Assembly (NCBI GenBank): GCA_016711045.1
Contig: JADJTT010000007.1
Span: 372,001-436,000, forward strand
Source of the DNA: Saprospirales bacterium
GTDB lineage: Bacteria; Bacteroidota; Bacteroidia; Chitinophagales; Saprospiraceae
Direction of reading: 5' to 3'
DNA length: 64,000 nucleotides
Below, one piece after another: positions 26,274 through 34,622 of the stretch. The notes beneath the pieces are model-generated. The model was not told the origin of the DNA and did no database searches. It worked only from the letters and a program-made list of their open reading frames with translations. Position numbers and translations under genes: made by a program. Position 1 is the first letter of the stretch, and each line of letters opens with the position of its first letter.

Positions 26274-27203
26274 TCATGAAATTGCCTGGCCTATTGCGAC
26301 TACTTCTTCCGCTTCCTTTCCGGTAGGGATTCGGCGAGCTTTGACCAGATCTCCCGGCCGCAGGGCGTTGACCAACACTGAATCATTGGGGTCGAGGTAG
26401 CGAAGGTTGGGGAACCAGGTGTGTGGCCGGTTCCAGACGAACTTCAAGGAAAAAAGCCACCAAAACGGTCTCTATTCTCCGGTTCAAAACCCAAATCCTG
26501 CACTACGATCTGTTTTCCCTGTTTGTTATACTCGCGGATTGCCAGTCGGTAGATCTCTCCCAAAGGCGCATTGCGGGGCCCCAGTATTCTGAACTTTGCC
26601 AGGCGATTGATTCCCGGTTTGTTCCAGCTCTCTTTCACCTCGAAAGAAACCCACATTTCATTGGTCCAACTCCATTCGTTTTCGTTGATGAGCCGTTGCG
26701 AAAAGACCCATTTTACTTTGTAATCTTTAAAGGGAATTTGTTGAAGAAAGTCGAATGCTTTCAGGAAGAGGAACGGCGCCATGAATAATACGCCAACGCT
26801 CCAAAACATAGTCGCCACCTCTTTGGTAAAATAGAATAGCACCAACAGGCACCCCATACTCAGAGCGAGTGCATTTAGCAGGATATAAAAGCTTCCGGAA
26901 AAAAGGAGTCCTGAGCGCGAACATAGGCATCGCGCTTCGTCCAGAAAAGTTTGTGGTACAGTACCCAAATATAAACCACACCAAGGATCAGGACAATGAC
27001 CTGTGCCAGGAGATAGCAGTCGCTGAGATTCAGGATGTCTTTCTTGTTGAACCAGAAAAAAAGAAGCCCCAGGATTCCTCCGGTCAGCAGGGAAGAACCA
27101 AAAACAGGATTGTTCTCCGGTCTTTCTTTTCTTTTTAAATCCCAAAAAAGAAGGCCAGGATGCCTAGCAAGAAAAGTCCTCCGGTAAATGGCAATGCGTA
27201 CAT
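26274..27203 (-). CDS. tssN: Type VI secretion TssN-like multi-pass membrane protein, three frameshifts
   Basis: No single frame covers it. Starting at the ATG at 27203 (MYALPFTGGLFLLGILAFFF) and adding one T at each of three T6 runs (plus-strand A runs 27144-27149, 26899-26904, 26450-26455) gives one protein of about 310 residues ending at the TGA at 26274. It has at least four membrane helices: the N-terminal one, LLTGGILGLLFFWF, LLAQVIVLILGVVYIWVLY, and YILLNALALSMGCLLVLFYF with GVLFMAPFLFL. A soluble C-terminal domain follows (VKWVFSQRLINENEW..., RYLDPNDSVLVNALRPGDLVKARRI). Position beside tssK and topology fit TssN of subtype iii. Three identical homopolymer deletions in 900 bases suggest assembly error or decay. 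Confidence 0.68.
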
Positions 27204-27217
27204 TGTTTTTTGTTTTG

Positions 27218-28128
27218 CTAAATATGTAAGGTATACCCAAGGATATTGGCCTCATTATCCCCGGTCAGTTCAAAAGGCATTTCGGTTTTTCGGGGTTTTA
27301 ATTCAATGGAGTACGGCACTTCCACCGGCAGCAGGAACTGGACGAAATTTTCTTCCAAAAACGAACGTGCCTCTCCGCCCGGCAACAACCCGGACAGTTC
27401 CGAAGGCTCCAGCTCTTCGAAGACAATCCGGATGGCCGGAATACCGTCTACGAATTCTTTCCCCAATACGAGATCCTGTCCCAGGATAGCCTGTCCAAGA
27501 CGCTTCTGGACATTGTCGGGCAAGTTGTATGCGGGAAATGATTCTTCGCTGATCGAAACCTGATGTCCGGAGAAAGACCGAGCCACTGCCCGGTAAGGGG
27601 CCAGTTGCCGATGATCTCCTGGGTATAAGGAAGCATTTCGAGCAAAACGGCGCGTTGGCGCCCTTCCAGCTTATCCGTTTCACGGGAAGGGAAGCGGCGG
27701 CTCCACCAATCACGGAGGTTATCTCCCATTGCCCACTCTGCGATCTCATTTTCAAGGCGCATCCAGAAGAACAATTGCTCGAAAGGCAGCAAAAACTGCC
27801 GGGCTTTGGCTTCCTGCTCGGAGAGTGCCTGCACTTTGTGAAGGTTACTCCCAAACTGCTCGTCGGGATGCAGGAAAATGGTTTCCGGCAGCATATCGAA
27901 AAGCCCCTCCCTGGAGGTTTCGATGTATAGCATTTTTTTATCCAGGCGATGTGAAAAATCTTCTATCAGATCGACCACATCTCCCCTTCCCGGGCGTTGA
28001 TGCCACCAGGCCGGATTATACAGCAGTTGTTCGATCGACAGCTCAAACCGTTCTGCGATCAGCATAGCGAGCACTTCGGCGCGGACGTCGAAAGGTAAAC
28101 CTGTGATATTTGGTAAATTATCTAGCAT
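27218..28128 (-). CDS. tssG: Type VI secretion baseplate protein TssG, frameshifted
   Basis: The first 185 residues (DVRAEVLAMLIAERFELSIEQLLYNPAWWHQR...NLRDWWSRRFP) and the last 120 (SISEESFPAYNLP...LGQDLVLGKEFVDGIPAIRIVFEEL...) match the two halves of TssG. They lie in different frames. One missing base around 27570-27590 joins them into 303 residues, for example ...PLTGQWLGLFSGHQVSI.... TssG forms a wedge with TssF in the baseplate. Its start overlaps the tssF stop by 7 bases, the normal tssF-tssG order. The two-WW segment is conserved in Bacteroidota TssG. Confidence 0.78.
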
Positions 28129-29951
28129 AGCACAACCCGGTATGGTACGGTCCCCGTGCTGTTTTCCTGCAGGATCGTTTCTATTTCCTGACCGACCTGG
28201 TGCAAATGCACATCTTCGGCTTCGTCTACTTTCAATTCGACTTTGATGGCTCGGCGGATACCGCCCTGGTTGTTCATATCTGCTTCAAATAGCGAGTGAA
28301 TACCCACTTCCCGTAAATGTTCCCCCATTAACTTGCGGCACAGGCTTTTGATATCGTGGGTCGTCACGATCCGTTCGCGCCGGAAAAGGAGATCCTGGAG
28401 TATTTGAGTTTGCTCGGTTTCAGAGATATGGGTCTTACCCCCTATGGTGGAGGTGGCCAATTTGGGGCTCGCCGGATCGATGCCCGGAATGGGGGGCTCC
28501 GCGTAGCACAGAGAGCCTTCCGGAATTTGATTGGCCGCTTCTCCATCTGTCACCCAATAACGCACTTCAGCATCCAGCTTCTGAGAAGGGTTCAGGCGGA
28601 AAAAGATATACACCGGCGGAAAACGGCCATTTTCCGCCTTTTTACTTTGTCCCTTCAGCATGCGTTTACCCAGTGCTTCGTGGAGTTCCTCCAGGGTCAG
28701 TTTCACGCCCAACTCCTCAATGACCTCCCGATCTTTGTGTTCCTGCCGGAAGAGGGACAGCAAGTAAGACAAACGCTCCCAGGCGTTGAGGTCGTCGTAG
28801 CGGCCCGTACCTCCATACCGGAGCGAATACCCGGGTTTGTCGTCTTCTTCCTGAACCAACCTGGAAAATTCCTTTGAGGGGATCTCCTCCCCTGTTTCCT
28901 GGTTGAGCACCGATTGAATTCCGCAAAAATACCCGGAAGTGGATTGAAGGGCCACAGCCTCGAAGCCCAGGGATTTGGAGAAATAGGTCCCTTGGTCGGC
29001 CTTTCGGATCATGCGGCGGTTGGCCACCGGGAAATGATTCAGGTCAATGACGAGATTGCGCTCCACATCGCTTAATTGCAGCGCGTATGGCAAGTCGATC
29101 CGGATCCAGGTGAACGCACCCTTTGTCGACGTCCAATCCCCTGCCGAGGGCTTCCCCAGCCAGTTAGTCAACACCTCCTGCACGTTTTCTCCCGTAGATG
29201 GGGCAAGCGCTGGATCGGTAATGACCTGGAAATTAAGTCGAAACTGGGCGCCAACTTGCCTTACCAGGCGGTTTTCAGCGCTGAACTGGTCTGAAAGCAG
29301 GGCGGTACCGTTCACCAATCCAGTGCGGCGGCTCAACACCTTTCCGTTGCAGGTCCAATGGCTGTTTGACAGGGCGAGTAACAAAGCCTGGCGCTCGGTG
29401 ACCGTTCCCCGCCAATCCACATAGAAAGCCACATTTTCCAGGGTGTCGATGGGTTCTTTGGTTTCCATGCCGATGAGTATCCGCGAAACGGTTTCCGTTC
29501 CTGTTCCCGAGAAATAAGGAGACCCCGGTCGATATTCGATCACGCGGGGGTCTAGTCCCAGGAAACGGATCTGTCCGCCCACCAATGTGGTGTCAAACAA
29601 AGGGCAAAAAGAAAAGACCTTCTCTTCGGTCCGGAATTTGAATTCCTGATTGGTGGTCAAATGGCAAAAGGAGGAGGTCGGTTGCACTTTAAGGATTCCA
29701 AAAGCGGGCCGGGGATACTGGAAGGCTTCCGGAAGCAGGTATCGCAAAAGCCGTTGGTGCAACCGGTCGTCGGTTTCCCTAATGGCATCATATACCGATT
29801 TGGCTTCTGCGGCACAGGCGCCGATCAGCAGATGGATCAAGGGATCGGCGTCGATCACGTCGTAGCCATACTCATCCGATGCCCGAATGTCCAGGTGGTG
29901 CTTCGCCCATTCGAGCATATCCCTTTTTATTTGTTGCGAAGTGCGGTTCAA
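28122..29951 (-). CDS. tssF: Type VI secretion baseplate protein TssF
   Basis: 609 residues, intact. The N-terminal helical part (IKRDMLEWAKHHLDI...DADPLIHLLIGACAAEAKSVYDAI) and LLRYLLPEAFQYPRPAFGILKVQP fit TssF. Domains of beta sandwich type follow (SSFCHLTTNQEFKFRTEEKVFSFCPLFDT, VAFYVDWRGTVTERQALLLAL), and the C-terminus has DIKSLCRKLMGEHLREVGI. Two TssF copies and one TssG make each baseplate wedge. It overlaps tssG and follows tssE by 13 bases. Confidence 0.88.
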   Translation of the reverse strand: MNRTSQQIKRDMLEWAKHHLDIRASDEYGYDVIDADPLIHLLIGACAAEAKSVYDAIRETDDRLHQRLLRYLLPEAFQYPRPAFGILKVQPTSSFCHLTTNQEFKFRTEEKVFSFCPLFDTTLVGGQIRFLGLDPRVIEYRPGSPYFSGTGTETVSRILIGMETKEPIDTLENVAFYVDWRGTVTERQALLLALSNSHWTCNGKVLSRRTGLVNGTALLSDQFSAENRLVRQVGAQFRLNFQVITDPALAPSTGENVQEVLTNWLGKPSAGDWTSTKGAFTWIRIDLPYALQLSDVERNLVIDLNHFPVANRRMIRKADQGTYFSKSLGFEAVALQSTSGYFCGIQSVLNQETGEEIPSKEFSRLVQEEDDKPGYSLRYGGTGRYDDLNAWERLSYLLSLFRQEHKDREVIEELGVKLTLEELHEALGKRMLKGQSKKAENGRFPPVYIFFRLNPSQKLDAEVRYWVTDGEAANQIPEGSLCYAEPPIPGIDPASPKLATSTIGGKTHISETEQTQILQDLLFRRERIVTTHDIKSLCRKLMGEHLREVGIHSLFEADMNNQGGIRRAIKVELKVDEAEDVHLHQVGQEIETILQENSTGTVPYRVVLC

Positions 29952-29964
29952 AGAGATGGTGTTT

Positions 29965-30438
29965 TTAAATTAAAGAAATGGTGTCTTCTAACTCCAGTTC
30001 CTGATCGAGCGCGTATTCGGGTTTTACTTTGCCTTTGATGGATACGATCACCTGAATGACGGACTTGTTGGACCAGGTAGCGCGTTTGCTTTTCCAGGGT
30101 ATCTGCTCCGATGGATCCTGCCGGAGTTCCACTTCCACGTCCGATAACAGAATTCGTGGCTCGTAGCGCTGGATAAGCTGTTTGATGTTTTCCTGCAGGT
30201 CCAGCCGGAACAGATCTTCTTCTTTGCGTCCCTCCATTGCCCGGTTGTTGGCCATGAATTGGAACCGATGGATCTTACATCCTAGGAAAGGATCGTAGCG
30301 ATAGCGACCTGGCGGGGACAGCAACAACACACGGATGTTTTGGCGGATGGAGTCGGCCAGGCTGCATTTTTCCAGACTACCTTTTTTTCCCAAAAGCTCG
30401 GTTCGGAAAGGCATCGAATAGAATCGTTCAGTTTCCAT
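29965..30438 (-). CDS. tssE: Type VI secretion baseplate protein TssE (gp25-like)
   Basis: 157 residues. It matches the gp25/GPW fold: SLADSIRQNIRVLLLSPPGRYRYDPFLGCKIH, then ENIKQLIQRYEPRILLSDVEVELRQDPSE, with the conserved EPRI stretch that staples the baseplate to the sheath. Only 4 bases separate it from vgrG, so the two are tightly coupled. The frame is intact. Confidence 0.9.
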   Translation of the reverse strand: METERFYSMPFRTELLGKKGSLEKCSLADSIRQNIRVLLLSPPGRYRYDPFLGCKIHRFQFMANNRAMEGRKEEDLFRLDLQENIKQLIQRYEPRILLSDVEVELRQDPSEQIPWKSKRATWSNKSVIQVIVSIKGKVKPEYALDQELELEDTISLI

Positions 30439-30442
30439 GGTA

Positions 30443-32209
30443 TCAGTTCAGTTTCAGCATGGAGCCGCTCAGGCTGGTCACGCCCGACGACGAAATATTG
30501 ACCATGCCATTGCCCTTAAAGTCGGCGGATGCCTGTCCCTCAATACTCACCTTGGCCGCTTTGGCGCTCAGGTCGGCATCGGCGTTGATCTCGATCTTGG
30601 GCGCCCCCAGTTTTATCGAGGAATCCGCATTGATCTCAATATTCGCCGCATGGATCACGATTTTGGCGGGGGTATCGATCGTAATCTCTCCACTGTCGCT
30701 TTTGATCGTGATCTTGCCCTTGGCCGTCAGATTCATCTCTCCATTGGAAGCTGCCGCCGAGAAGTCTGTTGGGCTGCTCAGGGCCATGCTTTCTTTTCCT
30801 TTCTCGTCGTTCATCAGTATTTGGTGGCCGCCTTTGGTTTTCAATGCTTTCAGGTAATTATTCCCATTGGCATGCTCCGGTTTTGCCTTTCCATGGTACA
30901 TGCCGGGCATCAAGACAAAAGGCCGTTCAGGGTGATTTTGCTCGAAGGCCACCAGTACCTGGTCTCCTTTTTCGGGGATCATATAAAAGCCTTTATCGCC
31001 GCCACCCATGGGGGCTGCCACCCGTATCCAGTTCGTCTTTCCATCGTCGCCATTGGCCGGTTTTTGCCAATCGAATTGCACCCTTACACGTCCCATACTT
31101 TTGGGGTCATCGTTGTCGATCACTTCGGCTGCCTGCATTTCACATGCGGGAGGGTCGGGGGAAACGGGGACCGGAGGAACGGCCGTATCGGCGGGAACGG
31201 CTTCGAAGTGGTTGGTATACCCTTCTCCGTTGGTCATAAATGTATGGTTCAGGCGGGTGAGGATATACGTTCCGTAATTTTCGGTGCCACCCGCCTGCAG
31301 GCCGGATCGCTGGTCGACAATCTCGACCACACTGCCGGGTCGCAGATCGGGATTGGTAGACGTCCCGGAAAGCAACACCAGTTCATTCAGGTGTGTATCC
31401 TGGCGAAGCGTAACTACTTGCTCCAGATCGCTTTCACTCATGCTGAGGTAGATGGGATCAGCCGTTTTCCGGGGATAGACCTCGTTTTTGGACTTATCCA
31501 GCGCGATTCTGGCGAACTCATTTTCCGGATTTGCGTAGTTAGCTTCCTTTTCCGGAAACTGGTGGTTCTTGTAATCGTATGCCTTCAATTTGAAGTTGAC
31601 CGGGATAGTATACAGGGATACATCCAACTGGGTAAGGTCGCGTTCAAAATTGAGCTGGAGTTTTTTCCCGTCGGCAGGTTTACCGAAAAACAATTTTTGG
31701 CCGTCGTAATAAAACCACTCCCCGTATCTGGCGGCCAGGCGGTTGATAAACTCAAAATTGCTCTCGCGGTACTGTACACAATATTTGATCTTGGTGGTGT
31801 ACTGGGGGTTAGATTTAATTTCTCCGAATTTGCTTTCATAAGGCCCCATAACCTCATCCAGGATCTTTTTCAGAGGTTTCCCCCCAAAAGAACGGGTATT
31901 GGGACCATCGTCGAGCAGAATGGTAGGATCTTGTCCGCGGATGATGAAATCGCTGCCTCCTGTCCGGGCTCTGGACATACCGATAGAGGTCACTACCCCA
32001 TCAAACAGGCCTTCTACCTTCAGCAGTTTGCCGATCCATTTTTTAGAGACTTCCGCCAGGGAACCCTTAAAATGCGCGGCCCGGTCCTCATTGCTGATAC
32101 GAAGGGTGAAAAAATGGTGCTCATTGACACCCTGGCTTAATTGGAAATCGGAAAAGTGGGCGCTGATATCCTCTCCGGCCAATTTTATTTTCAGGTTTGA
32201 CTGGCTCAT
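30443..32209 (-). CDS. vgrG: Type VI spike protein VgrG (TssI)
   Basis: 588 residues, intact. gp27-like domains at about 1-330 include YRESNFEFINRLAARYGEWFYYDGQKLFFGKP. The OB-fold gp5 part (DPKSMGRVRVQFDWQ...TNWIRVAAPMGGGDKGFYMIPEKGDQVLVAFEQ) follows. The C-terminal beta-helix needle has ITIKSDSGEITIDTPAKIVIHAANIEINADSSI-type repeats ending at SSGVTSLSGSMLKLN. There is no C-terminal effector extension, so cargo must bind by PAAR or by Hcp. The needle's repeats follow each other every 8-9 residues. Confidence 0.95.
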   Translation of the reverse strand: MSQSNLKIKLAGEDISAHFSDFQLSQGVNEHHFFTLRISNEDRAAHFKGSLAEVSKKWIGKLLKVEGLFDGVVTSIGMSRARTGGSDFIIRGQDPTILLDDGPNTRSFGGKPLKKILDEVMGPYESKFGEIKSNPQYTTKIKYCVQYRESNFEFINRLAARYGEWFYYDGQKLFFGKPADGKKLQLNFERDLTQLDVSLYTIPVNFKLKAYDYKNHQFPEKEANYANPENEFARIALDKSKNEVYPRKTADPIYLSMSESDLEQVVTLRQDTHLNELVLLSGTSTNPDLRPGSVVEIVDQRSGLQAGGTENYGTYILTRLNHTFMTNGEGYTNHFEAVPADTAVPPVPVSPDPPACEMQAAEVIDNDDPKSMGRVRVQFDWQKPANGDDGKTNWIRVAAPMGGGDKGFYMIPEKGDQVLVAFEQNHPERPFVLMPGMYHGKAKPEHANGNNYLKALKTKGGHQILMNDEKGKESMALSSPTDFSAAASNGEMNLTAKGKITIKSDSGEITIDTPAKIVIHAANIEINADSSIKLGAPKIEINADADLSAKAAKVSIEGQASADFKGNGMVNISSSGVTSLSGSMLKLN

Positions 32210-32273
32210 GTGAAAATATTTTTCCGGAAGAATGAATTTTCATTTTACCGCAAGAAAAATAGTGGGCCGTGCA

Positions 32274-32669
32274 TTATGCCTTTGGCCACTTAAAATCGAA
32301 TTTGGCGGCGCCGATTGAAATTTTTTCACAGGAAATCACAAAGGACTCGTAGGTATTGCCGCCTTCGCTGTATGATTCGTCATATTGGGTCACAAAGGCG
32401 TTTTCAAACTTGATCGTCTTCAGCACTTTTGTTTTTTCATCATCGGCATAGATTATTATTTCGCCCTCCTTACCCTGATCGGGCTTGGACATCCAATTAA
32501 TGATAGCTTCTTTGTGTTTGTCATCAGAAGCCAGGTTGAAGGAAATATAGCCGGCGCGTACCCGGGCACAGGGGCGGCCGTTCTCCTCGGTCATGCGGGA
32601 GAAGGAGTAGGAAAAAGACTTAATGTCACTTTCTTTTCCATCCAGTTTAAAGGTTGCGGTATGTGGCAT
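32274..32669 (-). CDS. hcp: Type VI tube protein TssD (Hcp)
   Basis: 131 residues. It begins MPHTATFKLDGKESDIKSFSYSFSR with GRPCARVRAGYISFNL, the typical start of the Bacteroidota subtype iii Hcp (TssD). The C-terminal half continues with strands GEIIIYADDEKT, KTIKFENAFV and ESFVISCEKISIG. Hexameric rings of Hcp form the inner tube. It lies between tssC and vgrG in the usual order. Only one hcp copy is in the window. Frame intact. Confidence 0.92.
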   Translation of the reverse strand: MPHTATFKLDGKESDIKSFSYSFSRMTEENGRPCARVRAGYISFNLASDDKHKEAIINWMSKPDQGKEGEIIIYADDEKTKVLKTIKFENAFVTQYDESYSEGGNTYESFVISCEKISIGAAKFDFKWPKA

Positions 32670-32733
32670 GGTTAGGAATTTATGTTATTAAATAACTCTA
32701 TTGAAAGTCGAAGCGGGCTTCGGGGCAGTACAT

Positions 32734-34074
32734 TTAAACATTATCTTCCCCTTCGCTCAACCCATTGGCGTCAATGCCGATGGTATAGTCAAATGCACTG
32801 GTCACGAACATCGGGACCAAGCTGAGTTTAATATCGAAGCGGTCGGGTTGGTCTTCATTGATGTCGAAGTAGGTGATGCGTCCTTTCCGAAGGATCTTGC
32901 TATCCTCCAGGTCTTTCAGTAATCGAAGAATGGTCTCGTACACATGTTGCTTGATATCCCGGTCAAGCATAGATGTAAAGACGTACTGGTTCAGGAAGTG
33001 TTTGAGCAGTTTATCGACATAGTCGAGGGTACGGATCACGGAGTATTGGCGCAGTTCCACATTTTCTCCCTTGAACAGGGTCAGGCAGTTGAACGGCATG
33101 ATGCTGCCGAAAGCCATGGTCAACGGATTGAGATTTTCCTCGTCGAGCATGTTCGTCTGGTCCATGTTGACGCGAAAGTGCAGGCCATTGAAGCCTTTTA
33201 GCGGTCCGAATTGAGCGCCGGCCACCGGTTGGGCCAGGTTTTCCATAGAATACATTTTGCCCGCCACCGCTGCTGCCGGCGAGCCGAAGAGCATGCGGCG
33301 TTCCTGCTTATACTTGTCGCGCAGGAGGCCATAATTGGTAAAAACAACGCTTCGGCTCCAGACCTTTTCGACGCCGCCCAATTTTGGCGCGCCTTCTTCA
33401 TTGGCGGCTTCTATAATGGCGTCAACATTTTCGAGATCCTGGTAATCTGTAAAAAACAGGGCCTTGTTTTTGTACGCCAGGGTGCCGAGCTTGTCGATCA
33501 GGGAGCGGCCCGGGAAATTCGGGGCTACGATCATGGAGAAGTTTTTGGACATGTCGATTGCCGCGCTATTGGTTTCGGTGATCATATCCGTCAATTTCTT
33601 GACGATCACATCTTCGTCCACTTTTTTGGTGTTGGCATTAAAGACGATCAGGTTGCGCAATTCGCGTTAGGCCGCGTTGGTGTAGAACAGCGCGAGGTCG
33701 CGCCAGGCCTTTTCCAGCGGTCGGGCCTTATCCAGCACGGTGGCGAGGTTGGCGTCCTTCAGGCCTTCGATCTTTTCCTTTTGGGCTGTGGCGCTGGCGG
33801 CTACATCGTCGCTGCTTTCCAGCAGATCGACCAGCATGTTCAGCTTCTTTTTCATGTCCATTCTGGACGCGGCAAATTCACTACCGGCCAGCCAGTCTTC
33901 CCGGCGCTCTACGAATTCGTCTTTATCCGAACCGAAGTATTTCAGGTTGGGAAGCTGGAGTTGCGTGGCCAGTGTTTTGCTAACGGTAGTCAATCCACCC
34001 AACGGGCTCAGTTCCTTTTGGGCTAGTTCCCGGGCTTCCTGCGGGTTTATTCTTAATTTTTCCAGGTCTGCCAT
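32734..34074 (-). CDS. tssC: Type VI sheath protein TssC, interrupted by an in-frame TAA
   Basis: The two parts lie in the same frame with one TAA codon between (33667-33669). The N-terminal part ends ARPLEKAWRDLALFYTNAA. After the stop the frame continues as RELRNLIVFNANTKKVDEDVIVKKLTDM and then the conserved sheath core (AAIDMSKNFSMIVAPNFPG, KALFFTDYQDLENV, SMENLAQPVAGAQFGP, FTSMLDRDIKQHVYETILRLL). Without the stop the length is 446, normal for TssC. It may be a nonsense mutation, an assembly error (a paired indel is possible), or reinitiation at TTG 33660. TssB and TssC form the contractile sheath. Confidence 0.85.
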
Positions 34075-34107
34075 ATCGCAATTGAATTTTCGGAGATTAG
34101 AAATGGG

Positions 34108-34590
34108 TTATTCGTCGCCTTCCTGCGCTTCGATGTCCGCGATAACGGATCTTAAAAAGCCGATCAGCGCCGGCTTTTGGCTCTTATTCTGCAACAGGCG
34201 CTGAAAAGCTCCCTCCTGCATCAGCGTTTCCAGCTTCTGGATTAGCAGTTGTTGGTCTTTCAGGTTGCGAAGCAGCGGAACGTTATCCACTATCTTATCC
34301 GGCTCGAAGTCACTTATGCTGGCGAACTGGATAGTTTCATCCTGCAAGGGGTTTTTATCATCCCCGGTTTTAAGAGATACATCCACTTTCGGCTTGACGA
34401 GCTTGAACATGGTTTCCAGCGAATACGTCGGATCCCCCTGGATGACCATTTCGTCCGGATCGGTCGGACAATCATCGCCTTGCAGCGGCATCATCAGGAG
34501 GGTGCGATTGGTGGGCAGGAAGGTAATCCCTACTTTGCCATCGATCCCATCTGCGCTAATTGCCCCTACATTTGGTTTTTTCGTAGCCAT
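34108..34590 (-). CDS. tssB: Type VI sheath protein TssB
   Basis: 160 residues, intact. Features fit the small sheath subunit: VKPKVDVSLKTGDDKNPLQDETIQFASISDFEPDKIVDNVPLLRNLKDQQLLIQKLETLMQEG, that is, the F-x-P-D-x-I(V) motif followed by P-x-L-x-x-L. Its N-terminus (KVGITFLPTNRTLLMMPLQ) is of Bacteroidota type. It sits 33 bases before tssC and 32 bases after tssH. Confidence 0.88.
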   Translation of the reverse strand: MATKKPNVGAISADGIDGKVGITFLPTNRTLLMMPLQGDDCPTDPDEMVIQGDPTYSLETMFKLVKPKVDVSLKTGDDKNPLQDETIQFASISDFEPDKIVDNVPLLRNLKDQQLLIQKLETLMQEGAFQRLLQNKSQKPALIGFLRSVIADIEAQEGDE

Positions 34591-34622
34591 GATTTTTGAT
34601 TATGTACGGTTAAGAAATTGAT

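Noticed and set aside
30437..32140. Long plus-strand frame of 567 codons
   Set aside because: It is antisense to vgrG over its whole length, has no signal or domain, and exists because the vgrG codon pattern leaves the opposite frame open.
30443..32209. Evolved VgrG carrying its own toxin domain
   Set aside because: The C-terminus consists only of needle-type beta repeats and ends at the normal place.
33667..33669. Stop-codon recoding to explain TAA codons in tssC and the effector
   Set aside because: TAA serves as a normal stop in many intact genes here (for example the CotH TAATG overlap), and no recoding element is visible.
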